A stretch of 64,000 nucleotides of DNA, taken from the NCBI RefSeq assembly GCF_020509005.1, contig NC_063015.1, positions 1,736,001 through 1,800,000 on the forward strand, read 5' to 3'. The translations under genes and the position numbers were made by a program. This DNA comes from Fulvia fulva. Its lineage: Eukaryota > Ascomycota > Dothideomycetes > Mycosphaerellales > Mycosphaerellaceae. Positions within the stretch are counted from its first letter, which is position 1. Each line of letters opens with the position of its first letter. Below, one piece after another: positions 55,090 through 64,000 of this stretch. The notes under the pieces are model-generated. The model searched no databases. It was not told the DNA's origin and saw nothing but the letters and a program-made list of their open reading frames with translations.

Positions 55090-58000
55090 TTACGCAAGCT
55101 GGAGCTGCCTTACAAAGTTTTGGAACTGCTGGCTATTGAGGGGCTTTGTTAACCCATCAGCAGCCATGTCCTTTGTATAGCAGTAGTCCACTACAATCTT
55201 CTTCTGCCACCAGAGATGTCTGACATAGTTATATGCAACATCAATATGCTTTGACCTTTCATGCACATGGGCATCTTTGACAAGTGTCAAAGCGGCTTGG
55301 TTGTCACCTATGAGCTTGACTGGCCTTAGCTCGTCAACAGTGCCCTTGCTTGCCCTTACACTCGGCTAGAAAGAGCTCTTTCCTACCAGTTCTGGGCACC
55401 CCATTTCCCTGAGGACAGCAGCAAGAAATTGTGACTGCTTTGCGGCTGCGTTCATAGCTATGAACTCAGCTTCCATTGTTGATGTTGCAACAGACTTCTG
55501 CTTCCTACTCATCCAGGACACAGGTGATCCACAAAGGAACCACACGTATCCCAGAATTGAGACTCTATCCACTTTGTCCATAGCGTAGTCAGAGTCCGAG
55601 TATCCCTAGAGATTGCCCCCTCCCTTTCTATACATAAGACCTAGGTCTGGGTACGACCGTAGGTATCGGGAGAGCTTCTTCAAAGCCTTCATATGCTGCT
55701 ACGAGGGATCAGCAACAAATGAGCTAATTCTTCCAAGGGGGAATGCTAAGTCTGGCCTTGTCATTGTCATTGGCCACATCTAGGTACCATTGTGGCTCTA
55801 GTAATCCTGTTTGTTGCACCTCTCATCTATAGGTGCCGTAGGCACTAAATGCTCGTAGCTCTCTATAGGTGAGTGGGTTGGCGTAGCCTTCTCTCTAGCC
55901 ATGTTCATCTTGGCTAAGTTAGCGTGGACATAGTGTCCTTGATCAAGCTTCAAAGTGCCTTGGGACCTGTCTCTTGTAATCCTCATTCCAAGGATCTTCG
56001 TAGGTTCACCAAGATCTTTAATCTTAAACACTTTTCCAAGCTCAGCCTTAAACCACTGAACATCTGACAGCTTCGGAGCTGCAATGGGTATGTCATCCAC
56101 ATGGGTAAGGACTATAAGGTCTCTATCCGTATAGATAAGTAGGCATGGATCTACCTAGGACTGGGTAAATCCAATCTTCTCTAGCTTCGCAACACAGAGC
56201 TTGTTCTAGTCTCTAGCTGCTTGCTTAAGCCTATAAAGGCTTCGTAGGACCTTGAACACTATGTTTGGAGGTGCTTCAACTCCTGGGGGTGGGATCATAT
56301 AGATGTCTTCAAGAAGGCTGCTTTGGGTAAAAGCATTATTCACATCCACTAGGTGCATCTCGAGATCTCTCTCACATACTACTGCCATGAATACTCGGAG
56401 AGTATCATGTCTAACAGTAGGTGCAAAGGTCTCTTCGAAGTCAACCCCATATTTCTGTGAAAACCCTCTTGCAACTAGTCTTGCCTTGAACTTCTCAATG
56501 GCTCCACTAATCATTCTTTTCACATCAAAGACCCACCTAGAAGTAATTAGATTCGCACCCTTTGGCGGTACAACTGCTTCCTAGGTGTTGTTGCTTGCTA
56601 AGGCAATAAGTTCGTTCTCGATTGCCTCTCTCCACATATGTCCCCATTCGGGGTCTCCTACGGCTGCCTTATAGGACTTTGGGATTGGCACTTCCTGCTG
56701 ATAGGCTATGGCCTGCCCAACAGCAGCAAATGCATGTTCTTCCACGTCGTTCAGAATCTCCTCTACCCAGCTCATTGTAGGGTCTAGATGGAATATCTGG
56801 GCGATAAGAGCCTTATGGTGTTTAGCCTCATGCTCTTTAGAGTTATCATCTCCGTCCCCCCTTGACCTCTTGTTGCCTGCAACCTGAGGTGGCGCTGGGT
56901 GTTCGGATAGGTCGAACTGAACGACATCTTCTTTTTCTTTCATTGGAGTACCCTGATCTCCAAACTTCTGGTATTCCCTAATGTCCTTTGGGGGAGGGGG
57001 AAGTTGCACAAACAGCGGTTGCTGTGGTGTTAATGACTTGGGTAGGTTCTGTATAGATCCACCGTTATCGGCCTTCGACAGTGTTGAAACCGCCTCAATA
57101 TTTTCTCCTGGCCTTCGTAACGGTGTCTCTGATAATCCCCTATCGGAAAATTTCGCCCCAAAGGGCTTCCTCCCAACAGGATTGCGCTGTGGCGCTCGAC
57201 TCGGCTGGTTAGTGAAGGTGATACCAAGATCCATATCTCCCCCCTTCTCATTCTCAAACCAGTCGACGTGACTATGCGCTTTTATTGCTTTCATGTCGGG
57301 ATCCCAGAACAGCCATTGTTTTGTGGTGTTTTCTGAGTAGCCCACAAACACGGCTTCTTTTCCTCGGTTCATCAACTTGTCTCTCCTCAAGCCTTAAGGT
57401 TGGGCTCTTGGGTCTACATAGACCACAGCTTTGCATCCCTAGACGCGGAAATGGTCGACTGACGGTACTTGGCCAGTAAAGGCTTCTTCTGGTGAAAGAG
57501 CAATACCATCAATGATCGGACCATTAGGCAGTCTGTTTCTGATCACAGTCTGTGCTTGCAAAGCTTCTGGCCAGAACTCAACTGGCATGCCAGAGTCTTC
57601 AAGTATAGCCCGGACTGTGTTCTCAGAGGCTTGAATTGACCTTTCCACAGGTCCATTTTGAAGAGAGTTGTAGGCATCAGTTGTGTCCATCTGAGTGCCA
57701 AACTCCTTCTCCCACTCTTTTAGCAAGGCGAGAATTTCCTTTGCACCATCACTGCGGATCGTAGACAGAAAGCACCTTGACTGCCGTTCTGCCTGGACCT
57801 TCCAATCCCGTAGGGCTGCAGGAGCGTCGCTCCTGGCCTTCAAAGGGATTACCCACTTCTTCCTAGAGAAGTTGTCTACAATCTCAAGCCAATATTTGTA
57901 TCCTAGCCTAGAGACTGCGCCCTGAAAAGGCCCACAGATGTCAATGGAGATGAGGGCCAGCCTCTCCCCTTTCCTCTCTATGGCAGGTCCTTTGAACTTC

Positions 58001-58857
58001 CTCATGTTTGCAAGGGAGCAGACCTCGCAATTCTGGTGTTCAGAAGGAACAGGAATGGGATCTTTCTTGTCAGTGACTCTATGCAGGTTTCTTAGCAGTC
58101 CCTTGCCAAGGTGTGCACATCTTCTATGCCATAGCTCCCACTGATCTTCGGACTCAGTGTTAGCCATAGCGGTACCGTCACGTTCTTGAGAGAGTATGCC
58201 AGCATGCTGTGGCTCAAGAATTTCCGAGATCGAGTGGATAAACGGTACTCCTCCTCGAAGTTTGGTCTAGACAACGGGTTTACTAGACAAGGATTTTAGG
58301 GTGAAACTGGGTGGTTGGACAGCAAACTGTTGGCTGAACTGATTCCACGAAACAAGACTAACTCCAAGGCCAGGAACAAACAGGACATTTTCTAAGACAA
58401 TTTGCTTTCCAGAAGGACCACCCATTACTGCACTTCCCATATGTGTAGCTTGTAGATAGCCACCCCCAACCTTGATCCACTTCCTCTTTTGAAGAGGCTT
58501 CAGTGTCCTGAATAGTGAATCTTGGTCAGTCATATGTGATGATGCACAAGAGTCAAGCAACCACTCGGACGAGGGGTACTTGCCTTTGGCTTCCACAGTG
58601 GAATGGGCAACCTCATCAACATCATCATCTTCTGATGGTATCTCAGGGTCTGATGCGTCTTCCTGGGTCGCATGGGCCCTTGCAGGCTTACTAGAGGAGG
58701 CCTTTGGCTTGCGGCTCTCCTTCATCTGCTTTGCAAGGTCCGTCATCACCTTGAGGACATCACGAAGGTTTGGTGATGATGACCTCCTACGAGGTGGTGA
58801 CGGTTGTCTCTTAGCAGGGTAGGTAACCCTAGCTAGTTTGCTTCTTAACCTATACAT
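55090..58857 (-). pseudogene. Copia gag-pol, single frame with in-frame stops
   Basis: One reading frame of 1256 codons runs the whole way with no net frameshift, broken by about eleven stops (for example at 58267, 57439, 56581, 56206, 55798, 55366), nearly all at expected Trp or Gln. Domains: protease DSCASSHMTD near 58535-58565; GAG-pre-integrase with HRRCAHLGKGLLRNLHR near 58075-58125; integrase about 57960-57480 (GPFQGAV, NGPVERSIQ); reverse transcriptase VNNAFTQSSLLEDIYMIPP near 56290-56345 and VDDIPIAA near 56080-56100; RNase H about 55580-55290 (TMEAEFIAMNAAAK, then SKHIDVAYNYVR). The first few codons at 58857 come from the adjoining LINE sequence, so that ATG is chimeric. Trp codons changed to TAG include the W of the conserved RVWG motif. 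Confidence 0.93.
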
Positions 58858-59663
58858 TCTAGCTTAGCTTCGGGTCGAGCTAGATCCCTAGTACTCGTAG
58901 CTCCGCTAATAGCTTTGTCTCGTAGCCTTAGATTCTTACCGCCGCCTTTATATTATAGTATATTCTCGCTTTACTAAAGTGTATAAGTTAGTACTTTTTA
59001 GGGGCGAACTAGGTACTATGCTTCTTTGCCTACTCCTCGTATTTCTTGTGCCTATCTTCGAGGAGGCGACAGTTCTCTTCTATCGAGTCTAACTAGGCTA
59101 GGATGTTTGTGTCGTCTACGAATCCCGATACTAAGGTTTACGGAGAAGTAAGTAGGGGGATTAGGTCCGACATAAATATTAGAAACAGGATAGGGGAGAG
59201 AGTGGATCCCTAAGGTATTCTAGTCTCTACCTTCACCGGGTCGGACGTATACCTTCCTAGGACTAGGTATGTCGTCCGTTCCTAGAGAGAGGAGTAGACG
59301 AACGACGTTACCTACTAGGGGATGCCTTTCTACTATAGGATATGTATTAGCCTTTAGTATAAGACGTTATCGAAGGCCCCTACGATGTCGAGGTAAGGAA
59401 GGAATCGTATTTAGTAAGCTAGCTACGAGATAAGGTAACAAGTCTTAACCACGCTTTCCTACTTATCTAGTACTACCGTATAGCCTCGTTTCGAGAGGTT
59501 AGCCCGGGGCAAAAGCTTCCCTCTATACCCTCCCTCCCTATTTGCTCCTTAAGCTAATATCTACCTCTATAGGCCTAAGCCCTTTAGTGCTCTCTATCGA
59601 CCGATATACGTATCCGTCGTCTCGGGCTATATAGATAGTATTAGCCGTCGCTACTAGTATATA
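58844..59663. repeat. 820-bp direct repeat of 54004-54823
   Basis: Colinear with 54004-54823 at a constant offset of 4840, so no indels in between; base differences are few. It comprises the same LINE fragment (58844-59396, minus strand, GFVDDTNILA near 59100-59130) and the same part of repeat R (59397-59663). The two copies flank the Copia element. Confidence 0.93.
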
Positions 59664-60470
59664 CTACGCCCTAGGTTTTAACGCTCTTCGCGTTACCGTA
59701 GCCTATCTCTAGAAAGCGGCCGTCTATACCTCGTAGGTTTGCTCGGGGCACACACTACGCCGGGTAGCGTACTCCTTACGTTTCTACCTACTAACTAATA
59801 TAAAGTTCCTTATCGCCCTGCCCTCGATCCTCCCCGATTATAGAACTAATCTACTTGTATTATACGTCTTTTCCCCGTCCTAATAGCCGTCTTTTCCTTG
59901 CTTAGGCTATCGTCTTTTCCTCGTCGTAATCTACTATATTAGACTAGGTACGTTATATAGCGGGATAGGTAGTGCCTTAGGCAAAACCCTCGTTCCTATA
60001 CCGGGTATTTAATAGGCCCTTATAGGCTTCGTTACGTATCTACCTACCTACCGTATTACCCGCTAGTAAACACTAGATTGTTTCGTAGTCCGCTCGACGC
60101 CGTTATATAGTCCGCTCAGTTATTATTCTGTAGTCCGCTCGTCTAATGTTCGTCGCTTAGCCCGCTCGGTTTACGGTCTCCGGAGGTAAAAATTCTATAC
60201 TTATACTAGAGGTGTCCTATCGAGCGTATAGGCCACGGTTCCGCGCCCTTCTTATACGTGAAAAGAAGAGGGACTCGCTCCCGACACGAGTATACGCTCG
60301 TCGGATAGTTTTTATACCCGTTTTGCTAGTAGTCCTCTATTCGCCGCGGCTTCGCCTACGTTACGCGCCCGTCGCGCCTACGACGCTCTAGCGTAAGAAT
60401 ACTTAGCTCTCTCGTAGCTAGACGAGAGGTTCGTAGCCGACACTACGTATAGGTGATTCTCGTCGTCGAC
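59397..60470. repeat. Repeat R, most complete copy
   Basis: Uninterrupted and inverted relative to 39553-40012 plus 44938-45574. It carries the unoccupied LINE target TATTTAATAGGC at 60006-60017. Four TAGTCCGCTCG/TAGCCCGCTCGG direct motifs spaced roughly 20-30 bp lie at 60086-60167. They resemble the motif in the pogo-like inverted repeats, hinting that R may include a terminal region of another DNA transposon. No coding capacity seen. Confidence 0.75.
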
Positions 60471-60479
60471 CTACCTTTA

Positions 60480-62420
60480 TATAGACGTACTTTAGTATTA
60501 CGTAATCTCGTACCCTAGTACGCCCGGACTCTAGATTCGGGCCCGATCTTATCTTACGCTTCTCGCGACTTCTTACTTCTCTTCTTTATAGAACTTATTC
60601 GATTCGAAGGTATTAATACGTTTACGCCCTATCTTACGCCTTATCTATATTATTAAGTTCTACCGCCCTTAGATCGCCGAGCCGTACGATTATATACTAC
60701 GTATCGCTACTACGACCGCGTACGACCGAGACTCGAATAGCCGTAGGTACTAATACGACTATCGGACTAGACGAATTATCCTTTATCCTAAGACTTAACC
60801 TAAACCCTCTTACAAAGGCGTTCCTCCGAGAAGCCCGATAAAAGTAGAATAGTATACTTAGCGTAGCGTAGTAAGAGGTAGAAGACGAGTCGTAGTAGGA
60901 TCTAGATTTCGACGATACCGTAGGTATAGAACGACTACGTAATATAGCGTAAGAGATATAGAACGAGACTTAAGGTCGCGGAGATACTAAGTAGGCTCGT
61001 TAGTAAGAGGAAGAACGTCGGCGCTAGAAGTACTAAGAGTTACTACGTAATAAGTATAACCGACGTTAGTCTAAGAAGGAAACTCGACTCCGTATAGGTA
61101 GAGAGGATAAGACCTTATAATAGGGTATACGTACCCGGAAGGAGGAATATCTTAGCTACCGCTATACGATACCGATTAAATTTACCTAGAAGGGCAAAGA
61201 GGTAGAATATAGGCTACGGTATAACCCTACCGAGTTCTAGATTACTATAGCCGAGGAGCTTTCTCGCTCGGTTACTAAGAACCTAGAAGCCTAGCTAGAT
61301 ATCCTAGACAAATACCGTCTCGCCTACCTCGGTCTTAAGAAGGTACGGGAGGTATTAACTATTTAGAAGAGTCGGCTATAGGCTAAGGCTAATCGGTATA
61401 AGGATAAGTTAGTATCGCTCTAAGTAATACTCGACGAGCTTAGGGACGATAAAGACTTAGCGGCTTAGATTGCTTACCTAAAGAAGTTAGGTAAGAAGGC
61501 GGCCGCTAAGAGTAAGAAGTTACGTAGTCGTAATATAGATCTAGCTAGCGAACTCGAAGCGACCTAGACTAAGTTAGCTACTAAGTAGAGCTTAGGTAAG
61601 CGTACTACCTCGTTTATTACGGATCTATAAGCCTAGCTAAAGGAGCGCGATGACCGTATCGCTTAGCTAAAGCCTAAGGAACCGATACCTCTACTACCTC
61701 CTATAAGGTAGAAGTCCGCCCTCGAGAAGCTACTCGATAGCGAGGACTCTAGTATTAAGATAGGTATAATAAAGACTAAGAAGGCTACCTCTACCGTAGC
61801 TAGCAACAATAATAACGACACTACGGTAGTCTTAGTTAACGCCGCTATCTAGCGTAGTAACGGCGGTACCCGTAACCCGATTAACTCGAGGAAAATTCCT
61901 ATATTCTTAGCTAATATACCTAGTTATAAGAATAAACTAGGACTTATAGAGTAGAAGGAGAAAGTAGAGGACTATATAACTATAGGGGAGTTATATAGCC
62001 GATTATCTATAGTATACTTAGTAGTATTTAATAACTTCGTCGTTAGTAATACTAACGCCCGCCTACGGCTATATAAGAAGAAGGCGACCGGTTAGCGTAA
62101 GTTAATAACAGTGCTAAACGACTCTTACGGCGAGTATTATAAGCTTAAGAAGTATAAGAAGGCTTATAATAACTATACCTAAGGTAATCGTATATTTAAC
62201 GTATTTTATACTAAGTTCCTAGAGTACGGGTACTACCTAGAGAAGATAGATAAGGAACTTATTAACGATATCTAGGACAAGCTAAATGATAAGTTAAAGT
62301 AGGTACTAGTATATCGCGACGACTTTAATAACCTCCTAGCCCTTAAGTAATACCTTCGCGATATTAAACTGAAATTAGATAATATTAAGGGTTCCGGCGG
62401 AGGCGGTAGCGGCCGTAATA
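60480..62420 (+). pseudogene. gag-like pseudogene with coiled coil, third member
   Basis: A leader at 60480-60655 (shared with 600-800) is followed by a long plus-strand coding-like region. From about 61015: a charged, coiled-coil-like section (KKLGKKAAAKSKKLRS near 61480-61525, LASELEAT), then LPPIR, LLDSEDSSIKIG, a NNNND linker near 61800, and a distal part with RKIPIFLANIPSYKNKLGL near 61890-61945. It ends in a GSGGGGSGRNN linker where a LINE tail enters at 62421. Layout resembles the pair at 33510-39470, but sequence is clearly different. RIP stops throughout. A Gag role is inferred from architecture only. Confidence 0.55.
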
Positions 62421-64000
62421 ATAGATAGATTTGTCATTCCCCTGTTCTAGGACCCTATCCGGCCTATATAGGTATATATCTATTGTTATGTACAAAGGGA
62501 AACCCGAATAGGTGAAAACCCTTCCCGCCCCCGACTACTCCTTATCTAGTTTAGCTTTCCCTCTAAACGTACGTAGTCTATGTCACTACCCCGTTAGCCC
62601 CCGCTCCTAGCCGGTCTCGTCGCGCTACGTCGTGTCCTCTCTTCCTATACTGTTCCTACTAGGCGGTACTGTTCTAGCTAGCCCTTCTCTAGTATCTAGT
62701 TCGTAATACGCCGTAGGTCCTTAGCGTTATTAAGAAGTGCCCTAATCGTCCGGTTCCTCGCCTTTACTATCTACTCCCCCCTTCCTAGCGACCACCTCGG
62801 ACAGACGAGGAGTGCGTGCCGTACGTTCTAGGAGCGATAGCCGTAGGGGCAGCTAGTATTCGTATATCCTAGAACCTTCCTCTATAATAGGTACCCCTAG
62901 AGGCCAATGTGTTCGCTTCGTAGTTAGGTTACTATACTACTCTATACCCTCGTAAGGCGGTAGTAGATAAGCTTCGGGGGGTGCTTGACCGCGGATTTTG
63001 TAGCTAACTATTCCTTAGGTTGTCCCGCTAGCTAAGGGCGTCTACTATACCCTATAACCTAGTTGTTCTACCTCTCTTTCTATAGTTGCTCTATAAACGA
63101 TTTCTTACCTTCCTATTATGTTACTAGCTATTCGTCCCTTACCCGGTAGTTCGGCTCGTTTCCGGGTCAAATACCCTTATACGCTAGTACTAATTCGCGG
63201 GCCCTTACGACTACACTAGCGATGACCTTCTATACTAGGTACTATACCGACTTGCCTAAGTAGGAGGTCCGTAGTCCCTAGATATATAGGTCGATCGGTA
63301 GTATAGCGGTCTCGTACTTAAGTATCCTTATTAGTATCGACTTATATACCCCGGTAACCTTCCTTAGGCATTAGTTTTAGATCTTTACTAGCAGCGCGAC
63401 GAGTCCCTTTAATAGGTAGGCCCTCTCGCCTAAGAACTATACTTAGCTACTATAGGTAAGGACTAGCCGTATAATAGCCGTATATAGAAGTCAAAACTAC
63501 CGGAAGTCCGCCCCCTATATAGACGTAGTGAGCCTCTAGTATAATGCTATATTCTGTTTAGCTTTCCGTAATATTGCCTATACGTACTTCCTCTACCGTA
63601 GCGCCGGGTCCACCTATAGTCCGAGGATCCTAAGCTGATTTGCCGGGTTAGTCGTGTACCTCTATATCTAGATAGAAGCTTGTATATTATAGAACCGTAG
63701 CCGGCGCGTAAAGTGTATCAGATTGTACTTTTCTAGGGCAAACCGAGCCCCGTACCTCCTAGCCTAGTCCTCGTAGATCTTGTGCTTCTCTTCTAGTAGC
63801 CTACAGTTCTCCTTAGTCGAGGAAGACTACGCTAGGATGTTTGTGTCGTCTACGAAGCCGCTCGTAGCGGTGTTCTAGGATTCTAGGGCTAGGAGCAGCG
63901 TCGCTATAAAGAAGAGGAACAGAATAGGTACTAGCGTTAAGCCTTACGGGATTCTAGTATAGACTGCTTAAAATAGGCTTCTGTACTAGCCGACTAGGAT
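62421..64000 (-). mobile_element. LINE, second family, minus strand, running off the window
   Basis: The 3' end is at a short TAGATAGAT tail (62421-62430). From there it is nearly identical to 21455 onward: 3' UTR, C-terminal region, and reverse transcriptase with SGFVDDTNILA near 63835-63875. It carries slightly fewer C to T changes than the copy at 21436-24610 (for example TGTGTCGTC near 63842 in place of TGTTCGTATCGTC). It interrupts the gag-like pseudogene at 60480-62420. The 5' part is outside the window. Confidence 0.92.

Larger units (their letters stand above)
54822..58843 (-). mobile_element. Lightly mutated Ty1/Copia element, 5'-truncated
   Basis: It keeps the 3' LTR (54822-55054), a polypurine-like tract (GAGTGGGAG on the minus strand at 55055-55065) and an internal region from just after the gag zinc knuckle onward. 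The 5' LTR and first part of gag are missing; at 58844 sequence changes to LINE/R sequence. CpA and TpG are mostly normal, so RIP has been light. Same Copia family as 24611-28508 and 47089-52653. Confidence 0.93.

Noticed and set aside
60577..60655. Promoter of a host gene
   Set aside because: The pyrimidine-rich leader recurs at 720-795, so it belongs to a repeated element and not a single gene.
1..64000. Centromere or telomere
   Set aside because: Transposon richness and RIP would suit pericentromeric heterochromatin, but there is no satellite array, no TTAGGG repeat, and no other evidence in the window.
1..64000. Host protein-coding genes, tRNA or rRNA genes
   Set aside because: I found no spliced gene, tRNA box pattern or rRNA segment that I could support; the open stretches all fall within or opposite transposons.

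Overview
The window looks like a transposon graveyard from a filamentous ascomycete (Pezizomycotina). The main evidence is a RIP-like (repeat-induced point mutation) signature: in most of the 64 kb CpA and TpG are depleted, TpA is in large excess, and recognisable reading frames are broken mainly where Trp TGG or Gln CAG/CAA codons have become TAG/TAA. I see no host gene, rRNA, tRNA or CRISPR array. Nearly everything assignable is a retrotransposon, a DNA transposon or a duplicated fragment of one, nested or rearranged. The species cannot be named from this sequence.

Layout. 1-2495: unassigned mutated repeat, a short unmutated island (about 345-515) and a minus-strand Ty3/Gypsy integrase end. 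2496-8785: a Ty3/Gypsy chromovirus with both LTRs. 8821-9968: an internally deleted pogo/Fot1-like DNA transposon. 9969-21435: a second Gypsy element on the minus strand, interrupted by a 5'-truncated LINE (12179-14199) and a full-length, RIP-inactivated LINE (15727-20650). 21436-24610: minus-strand LINE; 24611-28508: truncated Copia; 28533-33490: another LINE. 33510-39470: two gag-like pseudogenes arranged head to head as a large inverted repeat, one carrying a LINE insertion. 40013-44937: the only element with wholly intact genes, a two-ORF LINE on the minus strand with a 12-bp target-site duplication. 45575-47088: 5' half of a LINE; 47089-52653: Copia with both LTRs; 52654-52784: pogo-like transposase remnant; 52785-54556: LINE fragment. 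54822-58843: lightly mutated Copia with only its 3' LTR, flanked by an 820-bp direct repeat. 59397-60470: a repeat (called R here) also present at 39553-40012 plus 44938-45570 and at 54557-54823. 60480-62420: a third gag-like pseudogene. 62421-64000: minus-strand LINE running off the window.

How the parts fit together. At least four mutation classes coexist: none (LINE at 40013-44937), light (Copia at 54822-58843), intermediate (LINE at 15727-20650) and near-saturated (most others). At least three LINE families are present; all end in a (TCTA)n tail and share a 3' UTR motif set, so they may use a common 3'-end recognition mechanism. Several insertions are supported by target-site duplications, and the intact LINE also by an unoccupied copy of its target at 60006-60017. 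I did not find a convincing non-transposon biological system. The least familiar item is the gag-like family with coiled coil and Asn/Gly-rich linker, which has no attached pol gene.
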